Source: CAYNKA01 sp964397655
Lineage (GTDB): Bacteria > Spirochaetota > Spirochaetia > DTKZ01
DNA length: 64,000 nucleotides
Direction: 5' to 3'
Assembly: GCA_964397655.1 (NCBI GenBank)
Contig: CAYNKA010000001.1
Coordinates: 124,001 to 188,000, forward strand
Positions within the stretch are counted from its first letter, which is position 1. The number at the start of each line of letters is the position of its first letter. Below are positions 34,894 to 43,627 of this stretch, piece after piece. The notes under the pieces were generated by a model, which made no database searches, had not been told where the DNA came from, and was given only the letters and a program-made list of their open reading frames with translations. The translations under genes and the position numbers were made by a program.

Positions 34894-35876
34894 TATTCCT
34901 CCACTCCCAGCAATTCGGCGAGTTCGGAAGCCGGAACGTTCATCCTTATGCCTTCCGAAACGGTTTTCATGAATCTTATCTCCATCGTCTTCAAACGGAA
35001 AAATGCGTAGATCGAGGCGAGCGTGAACGGATTGTTGTGGAACGTGAGCGAATATTTCCGCGTCAGATAATTCATGACCCGGGTTTCCGCCTCGGGCGGA
35101 CTCAGTTTCCCGTCCTGCTGACGGCCGAGCACCCACCCGTATTTCCAGTTCGACCAGAGTTCAGGATTGTCGAGCGAAAAGGAATAGAACTGCTCGACCA
35201 GTTTTTCGATGTTATCGTATCCCAGGGTGAAAAGGAGCGCTTTCGTTTCTTCGAAGGAATACCCGTAATACCACCGAAGCCGAAGGGCCCAAACGAGATT
35301 GTTGAGGATGGTTTCCTTTTTGAAAAGCGGCTCGATGAGGAGCTTTTCCCTCGAAGGCAGGGATCTCACGTTTTCGGCTATGCTCTTGTTGAATTCCTCG
35401 TCCAAATACAGTTCTATTTCGAATACCGAACCGTTCGCTATCTTTTCCGCGAGTCGGCTGTACGGTGATTTCGCGAGATAGCCGGGAAAGCCTTCGAAGG
35501 CAGCGGGAATGGATTTGTACTTTCCGATATCCCAAAGTTCCACGTCCCGGACCGAGGATCCCTTCATACGGACGAGCGTCTTGAGATTCCTGTACTCGTA
35601 TTCCTTCACGACTTGAACGAGCAGGGGGTGAGGCTCCGGCGACAAGGAAAGCAATCCGAGAAGCAGGCCCAGATTTTTCTTCTCGAATCGGACTTGTAGC
35701 ACGTTCACGAGATTTCTGTCCGCGACAGCATTTTCTTCGGATGGAAAAAGCGCTTTGGCGAGTTCGCTCAAACTGCTCAATCTGGACAGTGAAAGCAGTC
35801 GTTCGTCGAATTTGCTTTTCGCGTAGATACCGTGCATTTTTCCATGCAGAAACGCATGGTTCGATACCCGGCTCAT
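34893..35876 (-). CDS. V/A-type ATPase 1, subunit C (AC39-type rotor adaptor)
   Basis: The 327-residue helical protein matches the V-type C (AC39) family, the funnel that joins the D/F shaft to the K ring. Recognisable parts are the N-terminal FLHGKMHGIYAKS, the VVKEYEYRNLKTLVR helix and the C-terminal PFTLASIYAFFRLKTMEIRFMK. It lies between the small coiled-coil gene (ATGA overlap) and subunit I. The second V-ATPase operon lacks a recognisable C subunit. Confidence 0.9.
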   Translation of the reverse strand: MSRVSNHAFLHGKMHGIYAKSKFDERLLSLSRLSSLSELAKALFPSEENAVADRNLVNVLQVRFEKKNLGLLLGLLSLSPEPHPLLVQVVKEYEYRNLKTLVRMKGSSVRDVELWDIGKYKSIPAAFEGFPGYLAKSPYSRLAEKIANGSVFEIELYLDEEFNKSIAENVRSLPSREKLLIEPLFKKETILNNLVWALRLRWYYGYSFEETKALLFTLGYDNIEKLVEQFYSFSLDNPELWSNWKYGWVLGRQQDGKLSPPEAETRVMNYLTRKYSLTFHNNPFTLASIYAFFRLKTMEIRFMKTVSEGIRMNVPASELAELLGVEE

Positions 35877-36178
35877 AGACCCTTCAGGAGCTCCCGCAGC
35901 TTTTCGAAGGCGAGTTCGCCGTTTACGCGCATCGTTCGGATCCGGCTCCGGTAGTCTTCGATCTCCTTCGTTTTTTTCTTCTCTAGGTCTGCTTTGAAGG
36001 ACTCTATTTTCCGGTCGCGCTCCTTGGTCCCGTCTTCGATGCAGCGGTTGTATTCCTTCTGTTTTTCCTGTCTCACGCGGGACAGCAGGGAGTCCGATTT
36101 TTTCTGGGCCTCGTCGACCAGGTTCTTGGCCGCCTGCTCGGTTTCCAGCAAATCCTTGAGAAGATCAGTATCGTTCAT
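35873..36178 (-). CDS. V/A-type ATPase 1, small coiled-coil stalk subunit (G/H type)
   Basis: From the ATG at 36178 the protein has 101 residues and is almost wholly a charged helix (Glu/Lys/Arg/Gln-rich heptads from about residue 5 to 85). Size, sequence character and place beside subunit C fit the G/H subunit that pairs with E in the peripheral stalk. An upstream in-frame start at 36244 lies inside the EIIA gene and is less likely. Family assignment rests on composition and context. Confidence 0.75.
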   Translation of the reverse strand: MNDTDLLKDLLETEQAAKNLVDEAQKKSDSLLSRVRQEKQKEYNRCIEDGTKERDRKIESFKADLEKKKTKEIEDYRSRIRTMRVNGELAFEKLRELLKGL

Positions 36179-36179
36179 T

Positions 36180-36650
36180 TTATACGTTCCTGAGCATGTT
36201 TTCATAATGGCGGACGACCGCGTTCGCCTTTTCCGGTGATTCAACCTTCAGGATCTGCTGATAGAATTCGGAGAACTCCAGGAGGCCGGCGATTCTTTTC
36301 AGGGTCCGAAGGTGGAGTTCGGAATCGCTCTTCGAGCTGAGAAGAAGAATGACGAGGAAAACGGGCTCCCCGTCAAGAGAATCGTAATCGATCCCTTTGC
36401 GGGATATGCCGATCGCGCCGCAGATGCCTTCCACGGCGTCGGTTTTCCCGTGAGGAAGCGCGATGCCTGTCTTGATTCCCGTGGACATCTTGGACTCACG
36501 TTCCTGTATGGAACCGATGATCTCGTTCCTTCCCGAGAGTCCGCTGTTCCTTACGAGATAGTCTACGAGTTCCTCGAAAACCTCGTCCTTATCCTCCGCC
36601 TCGAGGTCTATCTTTATCCTCGAAGCGGTGAAGATATCCTGCAGCAGCAT
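36180..36650 (-). CDS. PTS EIIA domain protein (PtsN-like)
   Basis: This 156-residue protein is a stand-alone EIIA of the fructose/mannitol/nitrogen class. The phosphorylated histidine is His67 in GIALPHGKTD, and VFLVILLLSSK and HLRTLKRIAGLL follow. The ATG at 36650 has an AAGGGGG site. No EIIB/EIIC partners are nearby, which suggests a regulatory rather than transport role. It ends 1 base before the first V-ATPase 1 gene, so it is probably translated with the ATPase. A role in linking phosphotransfer state to the ATPase is inference. Confidence 0.88.
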   Translation of the reverse strand: MLLQDIFTASRIKIDLEAEDKDEVFEELVDYLVRNSGLSGRNEIIGSIQERESKMSTGIKTGIALPHGKTDAVEGICGAIGISRKGIDYDSLDGEPVFLVILLLSSKSDSELHLRTLKRIAGLLEFSEFYQQILKVESPEKANAVVRHYENMLRNV

Positions 36651-36751
36651 GTTTCCCCCTTGAACGGGTGGATTACCACCGCCCACTCGGAAACGGCGTT
36701 CCGCATCGGGTATCGCTCGGAAAGCCGCCTGTGTTCGTTACCATCGACGAG

Positions 36752-37150
36752 TCATTTCCCGGATTGCTGAGGTGCAGCTCCGGGCTGAGGTACGGCGTTA
36801 GGAGCGGGTACGACCGGAGCCGGAGCCTCGTTCTTGGCTTCGGGTTTCCACCAGTCGATCGATTTTTCCTTCGCGGAATCCTGACGGTTGGCGGCTCCGA
36901 TGACGTCGTCCGTCTCGGGAGTCCTGTTCACCCAGGCGAGCCCGAGCGAGGCGACGATGAAAACGACTCCCAACACGGAGGTGATCTTCGTGAGGATGTT
37001 TCCGGACCTGCTTCCGAACGGGGTGGAGCTTCCGCCGCCGAAAATGCCTCCCAGGCCCTCTCCCTGCTCGTCTTGGATGAGGACGAAAATCATGAGAAGA
37101 AACGCGGTGATGACGAATATCACCAGTAAAATGACGCTTACAATGACCAT
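36752..37150 (-). CDS. secG: Preprotein translocase subunit SecG
   Basis: The 132-residue protein has two membrane helices (about 3-25 and 52-73) joined by the SecG-typical loop QDEQGEGLGGIFGGGSSTPFGS. A long Ala/Pro-rich C-terminal tail of about 55 residues follows, which most SecG proteins lack. It helps SecYEG export. It follows tpiA by 26 bases; the gene pair pgk-tpiA-secG is a common arrangement. The 101 bases between secG and the EIIA gene hold no clear promoter or terminator. Confidence 0.93.
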   Translation of the reverse strand: MVIVSVILLVIFVITAFLLMIFVLIQDEQGEGLGGIFGGGSSTPFGSRSGNILTKITSVLGVVFIVASLGLAWVNRTPETDDVIGAANRQDSAKEKSIDWWKPEAKNEAPAPVVPAPNAVPQPGAAPQQSGK

Positions 37151-37176
37151 CTATCTTTCCCCTGTTCCTATATGTT

Positions 37177-37923
37177 CTAGAACATCGCGATCGGCACGAA
37201 GGTCTCCGGTTTGAGCGCAGCGCCGCCCACCAGGGCCCCGTCGATATTCGGCATGTTCATGAGACTCTTGGCGTTCTCCGGCTTAACGGAACCGCCGTAT
37301 TGGATCAGCATCGCTTCCGCCGCCGAGGAGGAATACAGCCTGCCGAGCACCCTGCGGATCACGGCGTGGATTGCGTCCGCGTCCTCCGGCGTCGCGTTTT
37401 TCCCCGTTCCTATGGCCCATACGGGTTCGTACGCGATCGTGACGCGCTTGAGGTCCGATTCCTGAATTCCGGCGAGACCCTTGGTCACCTGTTCCGTGAC
37501 TACGGACTCCGCCTTCCCCCCTTCCCTTTCGGCGAGCGTTTCCCCGACGCAGAGGATCACGTCGATTCCGTGTTTCAACGCGAGTTTCACCTTCTCGTTG
37601 ATGAACGCGTCCTTCTCTCCGTAGATGCTTCTGCGCTCGGAATGCCCGAGGATGACTGCGGAGACCCCGAGGTCTTTCAGCATGAGAACGGAAACCTCCC
37701 CGGTGTGCGCTCCCTGTTCGGCATTCGACATATTCTGAGCGCCCAGGAGGATGTTCGTGCCTCTGACGACCTCCGAAACCGCCTGAATCGCGGTGAAAGG
37801 AGGAGCGATCAGCAGTTTGTGTTTGCAGGACTTGAGTTCCTTCACGAGCGCCTGGGCAAGAGAAACCGCCTCGGATGCGGTCTTGTGCATCTTCCAATTG
37901 CCGGCAATGTACTTCGTTCGCAT
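37177..37923 (-). CDS. tpiA: Triosephosphate isomerase
   Basis: This enzyme interconverts dihydroxyacetone phosphate and glyceraldehyde 3-phosphate. The 248-residue TIM barrel has Lys11 (NWKMHK), catalytic His94 (ILGHSERR) and the catalytic glutamate in AYEPVWAIGTG, and the phosphate loop in QYGGSVKPENA. The ATG at 37923 has a GAGG site; an in-frame GTG at 37932 overlaps that site and is rejected. It lies 45 bases after pgk. Confidence 0.97.
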   Translation of the reverse strand: MRTKYIAGNWKMHKTASEAVSLAQALVKELKSCKHKLLIAPPFTAIQAVSEVVRGTNILLGAQNMSNAEQGAHTGEVSVLMLKDLGVSAVILGHSERRSIYGEKDAFINEKVKLALKHGIDVILCVGETLAEREGGKAESVVTEQVTKGLAGIQESDLKRVTIAYEPVWAIGTGKNATPEDADAIHAVIRRVLGRLYSSSAAEAMLIQYGGSVKPENAKSLMNMPNIDGALVGGAALKPETFVPIAMF

Positions 37924-37968
37924 GTCGTTCACCTCGGATATGTTTCCCGCTCCGCCGAGCGGAAGTCG

Positions 37969-39222
37969 CTATTTTTGTTGGAGCACGGCTATCCCGGGGA
38001 GGATCTTCCCCTCGAGAAATTCCAGGGATGCGCCGCCTCCGGTGGAAACGTGATCGATCTTGTCGGCAAGGCCGAATTTGTTGATGGCGGCGACCGAGTC
38101 CCCTCCTCCGACGACCGTCGTACCTGCGCAGTCGGCGACCATCCTGGCGACTTCCTGAGTCCCCTTCGCGAAGGCGTCGAACTCGAAGACGCCGAGCGGT
38201 CCGTTCCACACGACCGATTTGGCGTCCTTAACCTTGTCCCTGATGAGGGCGAGCGTCTTCGGGCCCACGTCCATGCCGAGTTTGTCCTGCGGGATATCCG
38301 TGGAGTCCAGGGCTTCCGCCTTCGCCTTGTCTGAAAATTCCGCCGCGAGAACGTGATCGACCGGAAGAATAACCGTCACGTTCTTCTCCTTCGCCGCGGC
38401 GAGGAGTTTCCTGGCGGTTTCGATAAAATCGTCCTCGACGAGACTCTTGCCGATCGTATGCCCCTGGGCCTTGAGAAAGGTATAGGCCATGCCGCCGCCG
38501 ATCACCAATGTCGTACTGTTCTTGAGCAGGGATTCGAGGACAGCTATCTTCGAAGAAACCTTCGCTCCTCCGATGATCGCGACGAACGGCTTCTCCGGAT
38601 TCCTGAGAAGCGGCTCGAGATATTTCACTTCCTTCTCCATGAGGAAGCCTCCCACGGCGGGAAGGAATTTCGCTATGTCCGCGGTCGATGCATGGGCCCG
38701 ATGGGCGGTTCCGAACGCGTCGTTCACGTAGACGTCGCCGTAGGCCGCGAGCTGTTTTGCCAGCGCTTCACGGACGGAGTCCTCCTTGGAGGTCTCCTCC
38801 TTGTGGAAGCGGGTGTTCTCGAGCATGAGGACGTCCCCGTCCGAAAGGCCTTTGACCGCGGCCTCGGTCTCCGCCCCGACGCACGACGGGGCGAATTTGA
38901 CCGGCTTCCCGAGGAGCTTCTCGAGGTGCCTTGCCACGGGCGACAGCTTGTGCTTGCCCTCGATATAGGCCTTCTCGTCGAATGGTTTTCCGTCCTTTGC
39001 CGCCTTTTCCTTGGCCTTCTCCATGTCTTTCTTGGGGTCGCCGAGGTGCGACATGAGAACGAGACTTTTCGCCCCTTGATCGAGAAGATAACGGATGGTC
39101 GGAAGGGCGGCCCGGATTCGGGTGTCGTCCTGAACGACGCCATCCTTCATCGGGACGTTGAAATCGACCCTCATCAGGATCCTCTTTCCGCGAATCTCGA
39201 TGTCTTTAACGGTCTTTATCAT
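37969..39222 (-). CDS. pgk: Phosphoglycerate kinase
   Basis: The 417-residue enzyme transfers phosphate from 1,3-bisphosphoglycerate to ADP. Signature parts are RVDFNVPMKDG at about 18-28, the SHLGDPKKD loop, ENTRFHKEE, the hinge GGAKVSSKI and the nucleotide-binding GGGDSVAAINK near the C-terminus. Length is as usual. It sits 27 bases after gap and before tpiA, making a three-gene lower glycolysis unit. Confidence 0.97.
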   Translation of the reverse strand: MIKTVKDIEIRGKRILMRVDFNVPMKDGVVQDDTRIRAALPTIRYLLDQGAKSLVLMSHLGDPKKDMEKAKEKAAKDGKPFDEKAYIEGKHKLSPVARHLEKLLGKPVKFAPSCVGAETEAAVKGLSDGDVLMLENTRFHKEETSKEDSVREALAKQLAAYGDVYVNDAFGTAHRAHASTADIAKFLPAVGGFLMEKEVKYLEPLLRNPEKPFVAIIGGAKVSSKIAVLESLLKNSTTLVIGGGMAYTFLKAQGHTIGKSLVEDDFIETARKLLAAAKEKNVTVILPVDHVLAAEFSDKAKAEALDSTDIPQDKLGMDVGPKTLALIRDKVKDAKSVVWNGPLGVFEFDAFAKGTQEVARMVADCAGTTVVGGGDSVAAINKFGLADKIDHVSTGGGASLEFLEGKILPGIAVLQQK

Positions 39223-39249
39223 GTTCCCTTCCTCCCGTCCGCCCTGCGG

Positions 39250-40308
39250 CTACTTCTTGCTCGCCATATAGCGAAGCAGGTCGACGACCCTCGACGAGTA
39301 TCCCCACTCGTTGTCGTACCAGGAGACGATCTTGAAGAAGCGTTTTTCGCCCTTGAGGTTGTTCTGGAGTGTCGCGAGCGAATCGTAAATGGAGCTCCGG
39401 GTGTCGTGGATGAAATCGGAGGAAACGACTTCCTCGTTCGCGTACCCGAGAATGCCCTTGAGGTAGGTCTCGGAGGCCTTCTTGAGCAATCCGTCGATCT
39501 CTTCGATCGACGTGTCGCGGCTCGCTCGGAAGGTCAGGTCGACGACGGAAACGTCGGGAGTCGGAATCCTGAAGGACATACCGGTGAGCTTTCCCTTGAT
39601 CTGCGGAAGCACCTCGCCGACTGCCTTCGCGGCGCCGGTGGTGGAGGGAATGATGTTGACCGCGGCCGCTCGTCCGCCTCTCCAATCCTTCTTGGAAGGC
39701 CCGTCGACCGTCTTCTGCGTTGCGGTATAGGAATGGATGGTGGTCATGAGGCCGGTCTCGATGCCGATGTTCTCCTTGAGAAGGACGAACACGACGGGAG
39801 CGAGGCAGTTCGTCGTGCAGCTCGCGTTGGAAACGATGTCGTGCTTGGAGGGATCGTATTCGGTGTGGTTGACGCCCATGAGAAGGGTCTTGAGGTCGCC
39901 TTTCGCGGGCGCGGAAATGATGACTTTCTTTGCTCCGGCCTTGAGGTGCCCTTCGGCTTTTTCCTTTTCGGTGAAAAGTCCGGTGGACTCGATGACGAAT
40001 TCGATTCCAAGATCCTTCCAGGGAAGCTCTTCCAGACTCTTCTTCGCTCCCACGCACTTGATCTTGTGTCCGTCGACGACGAGGATGTCGTCTTCCGCGA
40101 GGGACGGATCGCTTTTTTCCGAGCCCACCGCGGCTTTGAGCCTGCCGTGGATCGAGTCGTATTTGAGCTGATAGGCGAAGTACGAAGCGTCGGTGCTTAC
40201 GTCGACGACCGCGACTACGTCGATTTCCTTGCCGAGAAGTCCCTGTTCGACCATGGACTGGAAAACGAGTCTTCCGATTCTGCCAAAACCATTAATGGCG
40301 ACTTTCAT
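39250..40308 (-). CDS. gap: Glyceraldehyde-3-phosphate dehydrogenase, type I
   Basis: This NAD-dependent enzyme oxidises glyceraldehyde 3-phosphate to 1,3-bisphosphoglycerate. The 352-residue protein has the Rossmann motif NGFGRIGR at 6-13 and the catalytic cysteine Cys164 in SNASCTTNCLAP. Two ATGs are adjacent (40311 and 40308); the second is five bases from an AGGGGG site and gives the usual N-terminus MKVAINGFG. It is the first gene behind a near-consensus promoter and heads the gap-pgk-tpiA-secG block. Confidence 0.97.
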   Translation of the reverse strand: MKVAINGFGRIGRLVFQSMVEQGLLGKEIDVVAVVDVSTDASYFAYQLKYDSIHGRLKAAVGSEKSDPSLAEDDILVVDGHKIKCVGAKKSLEELPWKDLGIEFVIESTGLFTEKEKAEGHLKAGAKKVIISAPAKGDLKTLLMGVNHTEYDPSKHDIVSNASCTTNCLAPVVFVLLKENIGIETGLMTTIHSYTATQKTVDGPSKKDWRGGRAAAVNIIPSTTGAAKAVGEVLPQIKGKLTGMSFRIPTPDVSVVDLTFRASRDTSIEEIDGLLKKASETYLKGILGYANEEVVSSDFIHDTRSSIYDSLATLQNNLKGEKRFFKIVSWYDNEWGYSSRVVDLLRYMASKK

Positions 40309-40343
40309 CATATCCCCCTGACTACAAAAGTTTACAATCCGAA

Positions 40344-40372
40344 ACTATAAGGAAAAGGCCCGAACGTGTCAA
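40344..40372 (-). promoter_or_regulatory. Promoter of the gap-pgk-tpiA-secG block
   Basis: A perfect TTGACA (40367-40372) and TATAGT (40344-40349) have a 17-base spacer. The start site near 40337 gives a leader of about 28 bases with an AGGGGG ribosome site. No other clear promoter was found between here and 26976, so it may drive part or all of V-ATPase 1. Confidence 0.78.
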
Positions 40373-40399
40373 TTCGATCAAACCTTCTCGAATCGGCGT

Positions 40400-42385
40400 T
40401 CATCTTATCCTCAAAATTCTTTTATAGAGAGGAACGTCGGGAGCCTCCCGCTCCGGAACGGATTTCTTCCCCTCGGGTTTCGCCGCGATGACCGTGTCGC
40501 CCGGATTCAGCCGGTCGAAAAATCCGGTTTTTTCGACCGTGCCCTCGGAAACGAGATCGTCCACCGAGGTGACAACGACCGTGCCGAGCACGTCCTCGGG
40601 CTTGTAGACGAATTCGATCGAGTCGAATTTCAAGGAAATTTTCTTCGATGACACGATCTCGAGCTTGTCGCCTTTCTTTATACCGTCCACGATCCCGAGG
40701 CTCACGATCCCCCGTTCGAATTGCCGCTTGAGCAGCTCCCCCCGAAAGGGGAATTTGCCGGCAGCCGAGGCCGTGAGCTGGACGAGAGCGTTCTGAACCT
40801 TGTCGTTTCCCGTCCTGAAGACCTGGAAGGAATCGATTTTTGCCCCCGTCCTCGAAAGATAGAGATCGGCCTTCGCGACGAATTCCCGTTCCGTTTCCGA
40901 AAATGACAGCATGAAGAAGTAGTCGCTCTTCCGCTGCCGAGCCTCCTGAAAAGCCTGGCTGAATCCTGTCACCGCTACGGGATCCGCGGCGAGAGAGAAC
41001 TTGGGGGAACCGACGAGGAGGTCCGAGAAGAAGCGAGAAAGGTAGGTGCCGGCCTCCTCGTGGACGAGGAGGGATTTTCCCGGGTCGTGGAACACCGCAA
41101 GCGAGAATTTCTCCTTCCTCACCGCGAATTGGTCGATTTTCCACATCCTCGACACACGGTCCTCCAGGAGGCTTTGTCCGGTTTCGATCCGTTCGAGGAC
41201 GTCCCGATCCGCGATCTTCTGATCCTTGAGGAAGACCAGAGCCTGGAGGGCCCGCGCTTCGAATCCGAGACGGGACAGGATGTCCGCGAAGGTTATTCTG
41301 CCGCGTTTGGAATACGGATTGACCTGGAGTCCCCTTCGGTATTCCTCGAATGCCCGCGAGAAAAGATTCCTCTCCTGAAACGCGTCCCCCCGGTCGAAAT
41401 GATGGTCCGCATAGGAGGCTCTCACCGGGTCCTCCACGGGCAGGAATTCCCTGAGCGAGTCCTCGAGGGTAATGCGGGCGATCTCGTCGTCCGGCTTGAG
41501 GCTGACGAGCGTCCTCAGGAACTGGATGCCGTCCTGCGGCTTGCCTATTCTGAGCGAGGACAGCCCTTTCATGTACCAGGCGGAGGCATTGTTCCTGTTC
41601 AGGGCTATCACCCTGTCCATGACATCGTAGACATCCTGGTACCTGCCCCGCTTGAGCTGAACGGCGCCCCGGAGCATCATGGCGTCCTCGTAGTCGGGCC
41701 GGAGCGTGAGGGCGATCCCCGCGTGCTCGTCGGCTTTGTCGAGCATTCCCCTCCTCAGGAAGAATTCGCCCGCGAGCAGGTGAGTCAGCGGAACGTCGCC
41801 GTGATAACGGACCGCCAGTTCGAAATATTCCTGCGCCGAAACGACGTCCCCCTGGCTCTGGAAGAGGACAGCGAGCGAGAGCAGGGCCCTCCGGTTGTTC
41901 GGGGCGATCTTGAGCGTCTCGAGATACTCGCGGGAGGCGTTCTTGTTCTTTCCTTGGGAAATCTCGAGCTCCGCCTTGCCGAGACGTGCCTCGAGGTTGT
42001 TCGGTTCCGAGGAAAGGACGGCCCTGTATATCTCGGCGGCACCTTTTGGATCTCCTACGCAGGCGAGGATCCGCGCCTTGAGAATGCGCGCTGACGAGTT
42101 CGCCTTCGAAAGCGAGATGGCCTTCTCGGTCAAGGCGAGCGCCTGGTCGTATTCCTCGAGGACGAAATAGACGTCGGCCGAGGCTAACGTCGGATCGAAA
42201 TAACCGGGATTCTTCTCGAGAGCCGCCTTGAAGAACTCGAGGGCTCCGTAGTAATCCCCTTCGATTCTGGCGTCGACGCCCTTACGGTAGAGCTGTATGG
42301 GGCCCTGCTGGGGGGCGGTCTGGGCGGCCGTGCCCGAGGTAAGGAGGGAGAGCAGAAGCATCGTGAGAAGCAACCGTTCAGGCAT
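40400..42385 (-). CDS. Exported TPR protein
   Basis: The 661-residue protein has a signal peptide of about 21 residues and then about nine tetratricopeptide repeats to around residue 400 (for example ALEFFKAALEKNPGY and AEIYRAVLSSEPNNLEA). A C-terminal domain of about 260 residues follows, mostly beta, with GIVSLGIVDGIKKGDKLEIV recalling the FlgT C-terminal fold. It should be periplasmic. The start overlaps the CorC-type gene by 8 bases, so it belongs to the phoH operon. Function is unknown. Confidence 0.78.
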   Translation of the reverse strand: MPERLLLTMLLLSLLTSGTAAQTAPQQGPIQLYRKGVDARIEGDYYGALEFFKAALEKNPGYFDPTLASADVYFVLEEYDQALALTEKAISLSKANSSARILKARILACVGDPKGAAEIYRAVLSSEPNNLEARLGKAELEISQGKNKNASREYLETLKIAPNNRRALLSLAVLFQSQGDVVSAQEYFELAVRYHGDVPLTHLLAGEFFLRRGMLDKADEHAGIALTLRPDYEDAMMLRGAVQLKRGRYQDVYDVMDRVIALNRNNASAWYMKGLSSLRIGKPQDGIQFLRTLVSLKPDDEIARITLEDSLREFLPVEDPVRASYADHHFDRGDAFQERNLFSRAFEEYRRGLQVNPYSKRGRITFADILSRLGFEARALQALVFLKDQKIADRDVLERIETGQSLLEDRVSRMWKIDQFAVRKEKFSLAVFHDPGKSLLVHEEAGTYLSRFFSDLLVGSPKFSLAADPVAVTGFSQAFQEARQRKSDYFFMLSFSETEREFVAKADLYLSRTGAKIDSFQVFRTGNDKVQNALVQLTASAAGKFPFRGELLKRQFERGIVSLGIVDGIKKGDKLEIVSSKKISLKFDSIEFVYKPEDVLGTVVVTSVDDLVSEGTVEKTGFFDRLNPGDTVIAAKPEGKKSVPEREAPDVPLYKRILRIR

Positions 42386-43172
42386 CCTGATTCTTTTCCT
42401 CGTGTTTGAGCTGCACGATTTTCACCGATTTGATCTTGTGGCCTTCCATGTCCTGTATGACGAATTCCAGATTCTTGTAGACGACCTTCTCATAGCGAAC
42501 GGGAATCTTTCCGAAAAGCTCGAAGACGAATCCGCCCAGGGTGTCGAAGTCGTCCTCCGGGACGTGCAGGCCCGTCTCGTCGTTGAGGTCGCTCAAATTG
42601 ACGCGGGCGTCGCAGAGGAAGACGCCCTCCCCGATCTTCACTATATCCTCGCGTTCGTTGTCGAATTCGTCCTGGATGTCGCCGATGATCTCCTCGATGA
42701 TGTCCTCGAAACAGACGATGCCGGATACCCCGCCGTATTCGTCGACCGCGACGGCGATATGAACCTTCCTGCGCTTCATTTCGCGAAGAAGGGAATCGAG
42801 ACGCTTGCTCTCCGGAACGAAATACGGTTTACGGACGAGTTCCTCGAGCACTATGTTCTTTCCCTGAACTAGGAGCGAGAGGAGATCCTTCACATAGAGC
42901 ATACCGACGACGTTGTCGATGGTGTCGCGGTATACCGGGAACCGGGAGTATCCGGACTCGATCAGCTTCTCGAGCGACTCCTTGATGGGGGTGTCGAGCG
43001 AAATGAAGACGACGTCGATCCTCGGAACCATGACCTCCTTGACGGTCGTGGAGGAAAGCTCCCTGATGCCGTGGATCATCTCTTTTTCGTCGAGCGTGCC
43101 GGAATCGGCGGCATCGGGATCGGTGGTCTTCTTCAGGTTGAGCATCATTTTCAGGATGCGAGAAAGGCTCAA
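42378..43172 (-). CDS. CBS-pair protein of the CorC/TlyC family
   Basis: The 264-residue protein has two CBS domains at about residues 45-165 (MVPRIDVVFISLDTPI and VDEYGGVSGIVCFEDIIEEIIGD) and a CorC_HlyC transporter-associated domain at about 180-260. It lacks the membrane DUF21 part of larger relatives, so it is the soluble CorC type, associated with magnesium/cobalt efflux and, in older naming, haemolysin TlyC. The ATG overlaps the ybeY stop as ATGA, a frequent neighbour pair in bacteria. Confidence 0.9.
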   Translation of the reverse strand: MSLSRILKMMLNLKKTTDPDAADSGTLDEKEMIHGIRELSSTTVKEVMVPRIDVVFISLDTPIKESLEKLIESGYSRFPVYRDTIDNVVGMLYVKDLLSLLVQGKNIVLEELVRKPYFVPESKRLDSLLREMKRRKVHIAVAVDEYGGVSGIVCFEDIIEEIIGDIQDEFDNEREDIVKIGEGVFLCDARVNLSDLNDETGLHVPEDDFDTLGGFVFELFGKIPVRYEKVVYKNLEFVIQDMEGHKIKSVKIVQLKHEEKNQDA

Positions 43173-43627
43173 GATATTCTTTCCTCCGAGAATTTTTCCA
43201 TCAATTCTTCCTGAATCACGAGCATCCTCTGATCAGGCGAATTGTCCGAATGATCGTATCCGGCCAAATGCAGGATTCCGTGAATCAAAAGCCTTTTCAG
43301 TTCTTCCTCAGGTTCCACGTGCAATTCCGAATTCGTTTCCTCGATCATTTCCAGGGAAATCACGATGTCTCCGACCGCCGTCATCCCTTCGAACGGGATT
43401 ATCGAATCGTCGCCTTCTCTCTGGGAGAAGGACAGGACGTCCGTAGGCTCGTCTTTTCCGCGGAAGCGAAGGTTCAATTCACGAATGAACTCGTTGTTAC
43501 AAAATACAATGGAAAGCTCCGTATTGTCCAGGGAAAGCTCTCCCATCACTTTGTCGCAGAATGACGGTACGAGAGGGAGCCATTCGGGTTCCGGGAACCC
43601 CTCGACGGTGATGTCTATCCGGTTCAT
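43169..43627 (-). CDS. ybeY: Endoribonuclease YbeY
   Basis: The 152-residue metalloprotein takes part in 16S rRNA 3'-end maturation and ribosome quality control. The zinc site is HGILHLAGYDH, with His116, His120 and His126. The upstream part RGKDEPTDVLSF is family-typical. The ATG at 43627 overlaps the stop of pgpH, and its own stop overlaps the CorC-type gene. A longer open frame upstream is an artefact of overlap with pgpH. Confidence 0.95.
   Translation of the reverse strand: MNRIDITVEGFPEPEWLPLVPSFCDKVMGELSLDNTELSIVFCNNEFIRELNLRFRGKDEPTDVLSFSQREGDDSIIPFEGMTAVGDIVISLEMIEETNSELHVEPEEELKRLLIHGILHLAGYDHSDNSPDQRMLVIQEELMEKFSEERIS

Noticed and set aside
36651..36751. Possible hairpin GGTGG/CCACC between secG and the EIIA gene
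   Set aside because: The stem is only five base pairs with no T-run, so it is not a convincing terminator.
38353..40350. Plus-strand open frame of about 665 codons opposite gap and pgk
   Set aside because: Same reason: it lies over two certain minus-strand genes and shows no domain or start signal.
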